From Trichobilharzia szidati (lineage: Eukaryota; Platyhelminthes; Trematoda; Strigeidida; Schistosomatidae), in assembly GCA_944472155.2 (NCBI GenBank), contig OX235277.1, positions 23,198,804-23,262,803 on the forward strand: 64,000 nucleotides of DNA. Direction: 5' to 3'. Positions 46,520 through 56,889 of the stretch are shown here, piece by piece. The notes under the pieces were generated by a model. That model ran no database searches and was not told the origin of the DNA. It saw nothing but the letters and a program-made list of their open reading frames with translations. The stretch's first letter is position 1, and each line of letters starts with the position of its first letter. The position numbers and the translations under genes were made by a program.

Positions 46520-46810
46520 TTGCCCACAGGATTTCGTGATCAGCTGGCATTGGTTAGAAAACCATTGAAAAACCGGGGTGCTGGACTGCTATTCCGTCCT
46601 GCTTCGGGACTCTTAATCAGTACATACACACCGAGGTTCAAACCCGGGAGCTACCGTTTACTAGGCGAACACGCGATCCAGTGGCCAACCAATAAATTCT
46701 CAAGTCTGCCAATCCCCGATTTAGTGCGACTACTAGCCATTGTCATCCCTGAGTACTTTTCCTCATACTAGACCCGTTGTACCCTGCTGATTATGACCAA
46801 GGACGTTCGC
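46520..46810 (-). mobile_element. SINE-2 copy with hammerhead-type segment
   Basis: Read on the minus strand: a tRNA-like head with TTGGCCACTGGATCG and a CGGGTTTGAACCTCG B box, then TACTGATTAAGAGTCC, CGAAGCA, GGACGGAATAGCAGTCC and CCGGTTTTTCAATGG. The stem II halves GTCC/GGAC are kept. Box CTGATGA is changed to CTGATTA, and GAAA to GGAA. Confidence 0.6.
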
Positions 46811-47857
46811 AACCATATTTTTAGACTTCATTGTTGTGTGTTTTCCTATATTTTTGCATCATATTTCCAAATAAACTATTCTAGTAAACCAACTGGAATC
46901 CTTCAGAAGCAGTCTGCTTCGTATTTGTCCAGTATTCTTTGCAGGAATCCTCGGTTTGTCGGTTAAAATCTGTTTTCTCATCATGACATCAACTGCAGCG
47001 TGTTTTTGTATTTCTTAGGATTCTACACAAATTATGGTATATGTAGAATATTCATCTGAGTTTTTCATATCTGATTATAACTGCATGTGAAATACCCACG
47101 AAACAGTTTTCGTCTAGTTACCACTTATCAGGCATTGAATTTTCCATAAAACGTTTATAAATTATTGTTTAAGAAGAATGCGTGGGACAAAAGTTTTTCT
47201 CCGATATCTAGATTCTTGCAGAAAAGTGCTATTCATTATCCTTTGAGTTCAGTATTTGACACAGGCTTTCAGAGACACATCTGCATTTTAATATCCTTTT
47301 ACAGTCAATTTCAGCTATTTTTAGTAATACCTCTCTCAAGCTTTCATTTCTTTATTTCATGGTCTTCTCTGTGTCACTGAAAAACCCCAGACTCAGCTTC
47401 TGTTAGATGGCATTCTACATGATTTAATTCTCAAGCTGTATAAACCGCAAATTTATAGTAATTTTTCTTGGAAACAAAAGGAATATTTCCAAAGATGTGT
47501 TAATGCAATTGTTAACTTTTGACAACAAATTACGTAATTTAGAAGGCGTTAATCGGTTAGAAACTAAAATAAAGTTACGAAAGTAGGCTGGGTGACGTAA
47601 TCTAATTGCTAGGGCTCAATGAAAAATGAATCAGAGTCAAGTTAATAATCTGAGTAGAATTCACTTGAAAATGAATGAGAGTTAAGTTAATAAGCTGAGT
47701 AGAATTCACTTGAAAATAAACGAAAATGAAGTTAGCAACAGTCGTCATGAGGGTAGAGATTTAATAGGGGGTGGGGGTAGAAAATAATGCAATTAAGAAA
47801 CAGACAAACAAAGAAGAAAGAGGTAAGACAAAATTACGTATTTGGTGTTGAGATAGA

Positions 47858-48082
47858 TCAGGGCCATTGTAGATTTAGTGACTGAACAAACTTCTTTTGT
47901 ATGCAGAGTTCAGGATTCAATATGTGAATTGCCATTGCTTCTGCAGTTTGAAGAAGTTTAATTCGTACTCTTTTGGCAAGATTCCCACGCATTGTGTAGA
48001 TAACTGAGAAGTTGTTTTGTGGGTTTGCTTGGTGTCCGGACTCGATCAAGTGTTCTAGGAAGAAAGAAGATCCCCCCGCCAC
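47858..48082 (-). pseudogene. PLE GIY-YIG tail, family E, left arm
   Basis: 74 residues: GGSSFFLEHLIESGHQANP, NNFSVIYTMRGNLAKRVRI, LLQTAEAMAIHILNPELCI, QKKFVQSLNLQWP. This is the C-terminal tail only, without the YIG core, and so cannot cut DNA by itself. It is mirrored exactly by the next feature. Confidence 0.7.
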
Positions 48083-48097
48083 AGCTCTATCCTAGGA

Positions 48098-48292
48098 TAC
48101 TTGATCGAGTCCGGACACCAAGCAAACCCACAAAACAACTTCTCAGTTATCTACACAATGCGTGGGAATCTTGCCAAAAGAGTACGAATTAAACTTCTTC
48201 AAACTGCAGAAGCAATGGCAATTCACATATTGAATCCTGAACTCTGCATACAAAAGAAGTTTGTTCAGTCACTAAATCTACAATGGCCCTGA
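48098..48292 (+). pseudogene. PLE GIY-YIG tail, family E, right arm
   Basis: The same protein tail on the other strand, identical in residues from LIESGHQANP to LNLQWP. Identity of both copies points to a recent origin or to gene conversion between the arms. Confidence 0.7.
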
Positions 48293-48416
48293 TCTATCTC
48301 AACACCAAATACTTAATTTTGTCTTACCTCTTTCTTCTTTGTTTGTCTGTTTCTTAATTGCATTATTTTCTACCCCCACCCTCTATTAAATCTCTACCCT
48401 CATGACGACAGTTGCT

Positions 48417-48430
48417 AACTTCATTTTCGT
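48417..48430. repeat. 14 bp target-site duplication, left
   Basis: AACTTCATTTTCGT, exact copy at 48840-48853. The left PLE arm has only one counterpart of this sequence, which proves the duplication came with the SINE. Confidence 0.85.
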
Positions 48431-48839
48431 CCTAGTTTGGGACTCTTCAGCAGTACGCACCCACCGGGATTCGAACCCAGGACCTTCTGGTTACAAGGCG
48501 AGCTCGTAGACCATTGAGCCACTGGGACCCGATCCAATGGTCCTTGAATTCTAACTTCTGCCAATTCACGACATAGCGCGACCATTTCGCAATGTCTTCT
48601 TAGATGAGTTACTGTCACATCTTCAACCTGCTGTACCCTACTGGTCACGGCTTCCCACTAGAACCCCAGGTTAACTGCCTGAATAGGGCCAGTCACTAGT
48701 GAGCATCAGATTAATTTTCAAGTAGGACGAAACAGCTGTCCAGTACTCCCAGGTTTTCCAGTGGTTCTCTAACTGATGTCAGCTCATAATGAAATCCTCC
48801 ATACAATCAAACAAAATCCCTACCAAACCAATACTTGAA
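48431..48839. mobile_element. SINE-2, full length, 5' part inverted
   Basis: The 5' part lies on the minus strand (48431 to about 48715): a 150 bp leader, head CCCAGTGGCTCAATGG (A box), GGTTCGAATCCC (B box), GCGTACTGCTGAAGAGTCCC, AAACTAGG. The 3' part lies on the plus strand (about 48720-48839): TAGGACGAAACAGCTGTCC, AGTACTCCCAGG, TTTTCCAGTGGTT. The break falls exactly within the hammerhead stem II loop side. Such 5' inversion is the known product of twin priming by a LINE. Confidence 0.8.
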
Positions 48840-48853
48840 AACTTCATTTTCGT
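48840..48853. repeat. 14 bp target-site duplication, right
   Basis: Second copy of AACTTCATTTTCGT at the 3' end of the SINE. Confidence 0.85.
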
Positions 48854-49164
48854 TTATTTTCAAGTGAATTCTACTCAGCTTATTAACTTAACTCTCATTC
48901 ATTTTCAAGTGAATTCTACTCAGATTATTAACTTGACTCTGATTCATTTTTCATTGAGCCCTAGCAATTAGATTACGTCACCCAGCCTACTTTCGTAACT
49001 TTATTTTAGTTTCTAACCGATTAACGCCTTCTAAATTACGTAATTTGTTGTCAAAAATTAACAATTGCATTAACTATATGATTCAAGTTGGTGGTTACCT
49101 TATCTTATTTTATCTATTGATATTTTCATCATTATTTTATTGGATATTAGCAAGTAACGCTTGT

Positions 49165-49255
49165 CTTGTCCTTTTTAAGACTCTTCTTCAGTGCACACCC
49201 ACAACCCTTTAAGGAACCGAACCCGGGACCTGAGTGGTTAACTAACTCTCTCTCG
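49165..49255 (-). mobile_element. SINE-2 head fragment
   Basis: The minus strand reads AACCACTCAGGTCCCGGGTTC, then GTGTGCACTGAAGAAGAGTC. Only the B box and the start of the hammerhead-type segment remain. Confidence 0.5.
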
Positions 49256-49259
49256 TCAC

Positions 49260-50040
49260 TAATAAAATTACCGATTGTATGTTGTGTTCCATTTTACAGT
49301 TTGTTTTGTGGTGTAACTTGAAGGTCTCCACAGTGCATGTCCATATTTCAGTCGCTGTCGGCATCTTGCATGTTTCCCTTCTTTTCCTTATTATCGATGT
49401 TTTCTGGCCAGCTATCTGAACTTCAGCATGTAACTGTCGAAGATAGATGTCGATGAAAATCTACATTCTCTTAAATGTAACTTTGGTGAAGTTCTGAATG
49501 TTTGTACCTTATAAAGGCTGAAATAACATTGCTTAACTTACACCATCAATTTTTAAGTGTTAAACTTCAATTCCTTAAAGGTGATGTTGAAGACCGCTTG
49601 CACTTCATTGTGATACTATTCAATATATTCTCCTCCATCTTGTGTTCATTGAGATATTTCTCCACTTTCTTCAGACAAAGATTGAGGCAGTTTTATTTCC
49701 AGCGTGTTTATTTGGTTAAATCCGAACTGACCTGTAGATATCGTTGTGCTTGTATATGCTTCTCCACAACGGACTGTCATACGTCCTTTCTTTTTCAGTG
49801 ATAAAGACAATGTTTGAATGCATTCAACGTTATGCCTTCGCTTCTTAATATGACATTGAAACAATGCTTTTGAATACGGTTTATAAATATCTGCGATACC
49901 ATGCAGAAGATTTTTTCAAAGACATCGCCTCATTGACTTTCCAGTCATTCATTAACCGATATCGGTTTTCTTCTAATTGAGAAGTTTTCTAAATTCCGAC
50001 GGAGAATAAAATGATTTTCAAGTATTGGTTTGAGAGGATT
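49260..50040. other. no recognisable gene
   Basis: Open frames at 49502-49801 and its antisense show no domain. Nothing identified. Confidence 0.4.
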
Positions 50041-50049
50041 CGTTTGTTT

Positions 50050-50450
50050 ACAGGGCTTCGTTATTGGCTGACATCGGTTAGCAAAACACTGGAAAACCTG
50101 TGAGTGATAGACAGCTGGTTTGTCCTAGCTCAGGACGCCGCAGCAGTAAGTACCACTGATATTCGAACCCAGCACCTTAAGGTTACAAGGCAAGATCATA
50201 GACCAGTCACCCAACATCGTGATCTTGCAGAGGTTTGAATTCATGGGTTGATCATTAAATCGTGTCTCAGTGGCTTATCGGTCTATGAGGTTGTCTTGTA
50301 ACCAGAACATTGGAGGGCTCGTGCTGATGAAGAGTCCTAAACTGGCAGTAAATAGCTGTCGAATACTCTCAGGTTTTCTTGGGGTTCTCTAAATGATGTT
50401 AGGTCATGATAAAATTTCGTAATAAGTGGATTTATTTTTGTTGAGCACCT
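50050..50450. mobile_element. inverted pair of SINE-2 copies
   Basis: 50050-50235 is SINE-2 on the minus strand (TTCGAATATCAGTGG, GCGTCCTGAGCTAGGAC, AAACCAGCTGTC, AGGTTTTCCAGTG). 50240-50450 is SINE-2 on the plus strand (GTCTCAGTGGCTTATCGG, CTGATGAAGAGTCC, AAATAGCTGTCGAATACTC, GGTTCTCTAAATGATG). Both are diverged, so the pair may be two insertions or an old 5' inversion. Confidence 0.6.
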
Positions 50451-50544
50451 TGAATGACAACTGATATAATATATGTGTAAAACTTGGGCGCTGTGGTAGT
50501 AAGTAATTCCATAGATATAGATAGGTTCCATAAGATATAAATAG

Positions 50545-51650
50545 GTTTTTCGAACACATCAACTCGAAGGTTGAAGCAATTCAATTCACTTATGAATTGG
50601 ATAATCAGGAAGGGGAGCTCTCAATGTTAGATTGCAAAGTAAAAAGGAAAGAAGATGGGAAGGTAAATACTAGTGTTTACAGGAAACCCACACACTCAAA
50701 CAGATATTTGGACTTCCGATCATCCCATCCTATGTCAGTAAAAATAGGATTGGTGAAGTGTTTAAATGACAGAGCACAAAAATTAAGTAGTACCAAAGAA
50801 AATCTAAAACAGGAACTGATACACATAAAAGAAGCCTTGAAACTTAATAATTACCCGGATAAATTAGTCAGGAAATATGTAAAGAAAAGTAAAAATAAAA
50901 TAAATAATGATAGTAGCGATAGTGATAATAACAATAATAATGATAATGATAATAGTGATAATAATAATAATATTAATGACGACACCAACAATAAAGAATC
51001 TAAATCATCAGTAGTACTTCCATACAAGGAAGGAACCTTGGAAGCCTTACGCAGAATTCTTAACAAGGCAGGAATAAAAATGGCATTCAAACCCACAAAC
51101 TCAATTAGAAGCAAGCTTTGTCGGCTAAAAGATCCTGTAGAGCCTTTAAAACAAAACAATTTAGTCTATCTAATACCCTGCAATGATTGTCAGGTCAAAT
51201 AAATAGGTCAAACTAGTAGAACAGGGGCAGTCAGAGTAGCTGAACATAAAACACTTTGCAAAATCTAGATTGGTTGACCCGAATAAAATAAGAAATCTAG
51301 AGAATAGTTCAGCTATAGCACAACATGCAGTCACACACAACCATACAATAGGATGGGGTAGGATGACAGTTTTAAAATCTAATGTCACAGGGTATAGGGA
51401 GAGATTGATAACAGAAGCTTTGTTTATCGAATCAACTACAAATACATGTAACAGGAATGATTCATCACCTGTCCCCGATATCTGGAAAATTCTACTACCC
51501 ATACGACAAATAGGAGAGAACAAAGAAAACTATAAAACTCAAGTGTCAAAGTCGTGTGATCACAATTGATATGATTATGAACAATAAATTTTGTTCGAAA
51601 CGTCATCCAGTAAATAATACTGTTTCACTGTGTGATATACCTAATAAACA
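50545..51650 (+). mobile_element. Penelope-like element, family B2, 5'-truncated
   Basis: Begins inside the RT thumb (FFEHINSKVEAIQFTYEL, GELSMLDCKVKRKEDG) and runs through GIY-YIG to a 3' UTR that mirrors family B. The 3' end at about 51650 has the GTTCGAAACGTCATC block in the same place as the 27-30 kb element. Confidence 0.75.
50561..51569 (+). pseudogene. family B2 RT thumb, Asn/Asp linker and GIY-YIG
   Basis: VNTSVYRKPTHSNRYLDF and IKEALKLNNYPDKLVRKY (thumb), then an Asn/Asp/Ser run of about 30 residues encoded by AAT/GAT repeats (50908-50995), then SVVLPYKEGTLEALRRIL, FKPTNSIRSKLCRLKDP and YLIPCNDCQVK with a stop at 51200 where family B reads NYIGQT. A further frameshift near 51250 precedes NSSAIAQHAVTHNHTIGW, RERLITEALFIES and CNRNDSSPVPDIWK. 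Inactive. Confidence 0.75.
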
Positions 51651-51659
51651 AACTGACAA

Positions 51660-52350
51660 CTGATTTACTTTCACGGCTTGCAATCCACACGCTTCTCACT
51701 TTTCATATTGAGCTTAAAAAAAGTATGTAAAACAAGCATGGATTTCTGCCATACAGTAATTCATTGCTCGTTTCTTTCAGATAACTCGCTTTAAATTTTG
51801 AAAGTATGTAATCTGTCAGCGGAGTTTATTACTGTTGAGTTACTAATTATTTTAATTTTTCTTGACGTTTTGCTCAGAATGTTTTCTCGCTCGCATGGTT
51901 TTCAACCAGCATATGTTCACTGGAATGTCAAGTATTACAAAATAATATCATAATGTATTCATGTTGTGATATGAATAAATGAGATAAACTGATATACCAA
52001 ATACTGGTCCACACATAAAATTTTACTTTCTATCAATTTACTGATGGATGTTTTATAAAGTAAGTAGTTGTGTGACACTGATCTCCAATCATACCCAAGA
52101 CCTGAATGGTTAACAAGATTGATCACATTATTAAGATAAAAACTGGTGACAAAGGCTACTGATTACCCTAAACAGGAATTTGATAATATTGCAGAAATAA
52201 TTAATGGAATTAAATAGTATATCTTTTCTAATCATAAATGATTCCTTTGTTATGGTAGAATTTAACTTTAATGTCCTATTGAAATTTCATTCGTTTATTT
52301 ATTGTAAGAAAAGGTATTTAAAGAGACACACACACTGCACATGTACCTTA
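51660..52350. other. region upstream of the micro-exon gene
   Basis: A TATTTAAAG box about 50 bp before the ATG at 52362 is the only promoter-like element noticed. Otherwise A+T-rich without recognised features. Confidence 0.35.
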
Positions 52351-52361
52351 GAATAGAAAAA

Positions 52362-52428
52362 ATGACTTTCACGACTTCAGTAGCTATCATTCTCTTTTCT
52401 TGCATCATTTTCAGTGCATCTGTTGTTG
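52362..52428 (+). CDS. micro-exon gene candidate, exon 1: signal peptide
   Basis: The ATG lies in an A-rich context. It is followed by MTFTTSVAIILFSCIIFSAS and VV, a textbook secretory signal: short N-region, 12-residue hydrophobic core, small residues at the cleavage site. A TTG/GTGAGT donor ends the exon in phase 1 after 67 nt. In schistosomes, micro-exon genes (MEGs) start with exactly this kind of exon and continue with many tiny symmetric exons, making variant secreted peptides in gland or gut tissue. The family is assigned from architecture only. I do not recognise a named MEG. Confidence 0.6.
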
Positions 52429-53680
52429 GTGAGTTTGAGAATCATTTCAGTGATAATGTTAATTTTTACTTTTCACAAAACTAATATTAGAAAGTTATAT
52501 ACACATGTATGTATGCATATATAAGGTTAGACTAATCCCCGAATGTATTCATAAAATCCCGTGATGACAAGTCAGACAGCAGCTTGAAACTGTCCCATGT
52601 TGATACAGAAAGTACGACTGATGTATTTTTTGCGGATAGTTGAATCGTCAGACGTTATTTGGCTGCTGTTCTTTTGCATATTTGACGTCGATTGCCTAGC
52701 TGGTTATAGCATTGGTCTACTCTTCTTCACTCGCTCGAGACAAGAAGTACTTTCAAATTGGGTGACTTCAAATGATTGTATACCAAGGAGTTTTCATGCA
52801 TCAAATATGAATAATTGTAGTAACGTAACTGAGAGGAGCAAGTAAGTGATTCAAAATTATAACAGAAATGAAAATCACGACTATGGTCATGTGAATATCA
52901 AATTAGTTGCTTGGATAACTGGTAAATTAGGTTGCTACACCGAATATTTCAAGATGAAATCAGGTCAAGTTTGTGTGATGATTGTAGTCGTGTTGATCCA
53001 TATAGGATTCCATAAAAGCTAATTATATAGCACGGGAGGGTATTGCAGCACTGGTGGCGGAATACTGAAACGTTTATTTAAGCATTCATTAACAGAACTG
53101 ATTTTACTCATTTAATCAATTATATATGACTTCTTCACCTACTGAGACAGATTGCGATACTCTTCTTGACTGCATTTCTATCTCATGTGACTGTCAATTC
53201 ACCGTACGAGAGTTTCTACGCTCATCTCGATGAATCGATTATATAATATATAAGGCCTCTGTAGTTGGTATATCTTCATACTAAGTGAAACCTTTTTGTA
53301 GAACCTTAATACTATCAAAACCAATCCTGTGTCCAGTACACACGCTGGTTTGTTTTCTAGTCTTTTCATACCCACCAAACTATTTGTTAATGCTGCCATG
53401 CATTCTTTCAGTTGTATTACTGTGCATATATTTGTATTCCATGGGACACTGATAACATTCGCAAAGCAATAGCATGAATTCTTGTCATAGATGGTGGCAG
53501 AATTATTTAAAAATACAACTGAGGAATTTATTTCTGATGCAATAAATGTTCATAGAAGTTTGTGCAATATGTATGCGCACTACTCGGAAATTAAAGCAGA
53601 CTACTACTTAAACAGCTACCTACTTTCATCGCATAGAACTTCACATTAAAATTATTTTATTGTTATCATTATTTGAACAG

Positions 53681-53698
53681 TATCGCAAAAACCACCAG
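53681..53698 (+). CDS. micro-exon gene candidate, 18 nt exon
   Basis: Acceptor TTATTTGAACAG, donor GTTAGT, 18 nt. With the last G of exon 1 it reads VSQKPP and leaves phase 1. The acceptor is moderate and the donor is less common but acceptable. Confidence 0.4.
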
Positions 53699-53989
53699 GT
53701 TAGTGTCACTGGTGCAATATTTTCTCGCGAATATCAGACCAGAATATCTTAAAAGTTATACTGATAAATATTCATTGACACCGCTGAAGAGTTGGACGAC
53801 AGTGAGGAAATAGAAACCCTGACAGACTATTCAAGAAAGTGCTAAGAAGAACAAAGTTGTTCTGACTCTCGCATTCATGAAGATACAGTTTCATAAAGAA
53901 TCAATGAAATAATGGAAGAACCAACACAAGAATTGCCAAGTTCAGTCAAATGTTCATGTCAGCAGAAGTTTCTTTAGATAGTCGGTGGG

Positions 53990-54215
53990 TATGCCGATGT
54001 TTACTCCTTCTGAGTGGATGAGCTCGACATGTGACAAATTGTTTCAGTTAGTGGAACATTTGTAAACAATGAGACAGCATCTAGTGAGATCATCGTTTGA
54101 TTAGAAACACTGATGTTTTCGACGCCGTTGACGAACTCAAATGAATCTCGCACTGAGTGTCGGGAGACCTGTTTTCTGATTGGCTCAAGCCATCGCACTG
54201 CCCAATGGATAGCAG
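53990..54215 (-). pseudogene. PLE RT fragment inside the micro-exon gene intron
   Basis: The minus strand reads EPIRKQVSRHSVRDSFEFVN, VSNQTMISLDAVSLFTNVP, LTETICHM, matching residues around motif A of the family A protein (SVKDVNVSERQMISLDVFSL). The motif A Asp is kept. Nothing downstream survives. Confidence 0.65.
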
Positions 54216-54408
54216 ACTTACTTTTTGTACTTGAATATTCTATGCAAGGAGTACATATTTGCTGGAAATAACTCTGAGATTTCAGATTGCATGAGCATAT
54301 TAACTGGAGTTGTTGTTATTTTCAGCATTATTATAAAATTGGATTTGACGTAACAAATTATGTGAAGAGAGACAACTATTGATGAAAAGGTTTAACTATT
54401 ACTAACAG

Positions 54409-54414
54409 GGCTCT
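54409..54414 (+). CDS. micro-exon gene candidate, 6 nt exon
   Basis: TTTAACTATTACTAACAG then GGCTCT then GTAAGTA, a perfect donor. Phase 1 in and out (adds Gly-Leu). Six bases is the lower size known for MEG exons. Its own chance probability is not small. Joined directly to the 55222 exon it would make a TAA. Confidence 0.3.
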
Positions 54415-55221
54415 GTAAGTACTTTATTCTGAAGTATATCATCTTATCACTATATTATTGCTAATTATTAGATAATTTTTATTAGTCATTTAATGAGTCG
54501 ATTTGGGTGCTAAACAGCCTATAGATAATTTAAAAAACCGCTGTGCAATAATTTACCCTTTGGAGAAATATGAGATAAACATACCTAAGTGAAACCAAGT
54601 GTGGCATAAGTGTTTGAACTTAACACAGTTCAGAGGTTATCTGTGCTCATTTGAGAAATTTCTGTGCATCCTTGCTTGTGTGATGATTGTGGAAGTCTTG
54701 GAAAATATTCGAGAGGACATTAAAGAGAAAATAATAATTTCAACAAAGATATATTTCCATTGATATTAAACTCTGTAGATAGTCATGGAAAGAAATATAT
54801 ATATGCTAACCTTTATTGATTTTACTCCACCTGTATTGCCAGACATCTCTCATAATTACCAGTAGCTTTTAAAACACATTTTCGAAGAAGTAAACCGTTT
54901 TTCTATTAACAGGAAAGATTTTTAAACCGCAGAAAACGCTATTTCACTGCTTTTATAACTTCACACTTCGCAAATATTTTATAGCCGAAACAGATTATGA
55001 AAACAGTAAGCCATTTCGAATTGAATCTAAACAAAGAGTTTTGGCGTGAGCATAACAAGATTTGGAAAAAGTACTGGTGAAGGCATAATTTTTCATTAGA
55101 AATATCCCTCAAATAACTGAAACATAAATGTTATTTGTAAAGCACATTCCTACTTTGCAGTATATGTGACATATCTTTTCAACATGAAAATGTTTTTCTT
55201 TTGACATAAATTTATGAACAG

Positions 55222-55242
55222 AAGTGAAAGAACTGAATGAAT
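55222..55242 (+). CDS. micro-exon gene candidate, 21 nt exon
   Basis: Acceptor TTTATGAACAG, donor GTAAGT, 21 nt, phase 1 in and out: (G)AA then VKELNE. It joins well to exon 1 or the 18 nt exon (giving EVKELNE). The acceptor tract is weak in pyrimidines but resembles the one at 53680. Confidence 0.4.
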
Positions 55243-55485
55243 GTAAGTTTAACTACGTTTCAGTAGTTTATCTGAATTTCAGTTTTGTTGATCAGTTTGT
55301 GATTTATTGAATGTTTACTTCACAGACAGATATTGCTTTCATTCCAGTTGATTTGCAAATCTTACGATAAATATTTCCATCCGATGTGCACAAGCTTCTG
55401 AATTGTATTCAATTTCAGCTTCATAATTTATCAGTTAAAGGTTGCTAATTCATTACCATATACATAATCCCTGTTCAGAGTTTAT

Positions 55486-55665
55486 TTTATTTTGATTTAT
55501 TTTGATTTACAGCTTGATTCCACACCGTATTTTTAGTACAAGTATAGAACTTTCAGCATGGATATCGGTAGCCCAAATTCAGGCCGACCATAGATATCGG
55601 GTGTGCGCCGGCGGGGGATCGAAACCCGGACCATGTGCATGGTCGCCGAGAGCTGAGTAGAGTAA
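55486..55665 (-). mobile_element. SINE-1 copy in an intron
   Basis: The minus strand has ACCATGCACATGGTCCGGG, a TTCGATCCCC B box, GGCGCACACCCGATATC, ATGGTCGGCCTGAATTTGGG and ACGGTGTGGAATCAAGCTGTA, ending in an A-rich tail at 55486. The 5' head is damaged. Confidence 0.7.
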
Positions 55666-56612
55666 ACTGATCACTTTCTAACACTGTCACTAGAGTACTC
55701 ATAGTTTGAGCGGTTCAGTGGCTCTCGTTAGAGAGTAATCAGTGCCCCGAACAAAATTATACGTATTGGACCCACTGATGAACAAAAGAAATTGGCGTGT
55801 TGTCAGGTAATCAGATGGGAATTTTACATTACGTCCGAAAATGTCTATTTTCCTTTTTTTCAAAGACAGCGAGAAAGCATATAGGTTTTAATTACGATAA
55901 TATTTATCAGTTACTTGAAAATTCAAAAAGGTCATATTTAAGGCTTACAAATCTATCTTATTCGTGGTAGGCCAAAGCATTACAACATTGGTAAAGATCT
56001 GTTTTGATTTTCATCCTTATCAGTACCTGCAAACAGCTTTTTGCTTTTGAGCGGTTCATGAATATGAAATATGATTCTCATATCCATGCTCATTTTGTGA
56101 AAGCAGTAACAACCCGGAGAATATTGTTCAGAACAACCTGCATACCTTCAGGACATTTAAATTTGCATTAATGACACTGTTTTGTAGCCTGCTGAACAAT
56201 TGGCTTTTTGTAATCTGCTATAGCAACGATATCAGATATTTTGCATTCCCTGTGTTCTTAATTCGCATAAATATGACAGACGACGGCCTTTGGAATATTC
56301 AGGTGTAAAAAGTGACGGTATAACGCCCAGCTATTGCCTTCATTTAGTCTAGTTATCCACATCAGTTTGTTCGTTACATAATTTCTCAAATGAAACAGTG
56401 CTACACCCTAGATGACTTCTAGAGAATACTCCATTTTTTTAAGACATAAAATTTCTTTGTGTTTTCAAAATAAACAAATTTAAATTCAGTTAAATTCTAC
56501 CATTATGCACAAAGTTAGCACATAAATTCATTGAAACGATATTTCGTTTGACGCATGATAACACATTGCATTTCAATTATTATTACAAGGTTAAAAATTT
56601 AACTGTTTTTAG

Positions 56613-56624
56613 GTTATGGTCACG
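56613..56624 (+). CDS. micro-exon gene candidate, 12 nt exon (GYGH)
   Basis: Acceptor TTTAACTGTTTTTAG and donor GTAAGC are both strong. The 12 nt read, after a G, Gly-Tyr-Gly-His and leave phase 1. A Gly/His/Tyr motif fits secreted variable peptides. Confidence 0.5.
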
Positions 56625-56870
56625 GTAAGCATAAAAATAAATTAGAAAATGGTCCACTGGTTTTCACATCTCAAAATAAAATTTCAAACAATTCAATTTC
56701 CGTACAATTTTCCTAGGTTTTGTTTCTATTTACTTTTTTGGTTCAGTGTGCACACCTAACTTCAATTCAGTCAGCTAGCCACAAGATAATTACTCCTTCC
56801 TACTTCCACTGTTCAACATTGACTGACCACTGTATGAAATCGAACCAGTTCTAATAAAAATCTTGACCAG

Positions 56871-56879
56871 TAGTGTTTG
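56871..56879 (+). CDS. micro-exon gene candidate, 9 nt exon
   Basis: Acceptor AAATCTTGACCAG, donor GTAAGA, 9 nt, phase 1 in and out, adding VVF. The acceptor is moderate. Confidence 0.35.
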
Positions 56880-56889
56880 GTAAGACAGC

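Larger units (their letters stand above)
47494..49075. mobile_element. near-perfect PLE palindrome (family E ends), split by a SINE
   Basis: The left arm (47494-48085) and right arm (48088-49075) are reverse complements with only rare mismatches once the SINE at 48431-48839 is removed. The arms include the outer ACGTAATTTGTTGTCAA block, two copies of a GAATTCACTTGAAAAT unit, the 3' UTR and the GIY-YIG tail. The spacer at about 48065-48095 is tiny. A transcript from either side would fold into a hairpin of roughly 590 bp. Confidence 0.8.

Noticed and set aside
50851..51159. 102-residue minus-strand frame rich in Leu and Ser
   Set aside because: Antisense of the Asn/Asp-coding AAT/GAT repeat in PLE family B2.
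52822..52842. 21 nt between TTGTAG and GTAAGT
   Set aside because: Weak acceptor tract and an in-frame TAA in phase 1.
54326..54349. 24 nt segment with a very good TTGTTATTTTCAG acceptor and GTAACA donor, reading HYYKIGFD
   Set aside because: Open only in phase 0. In phase 1, used by all other micro-exons here, it contains TAA.
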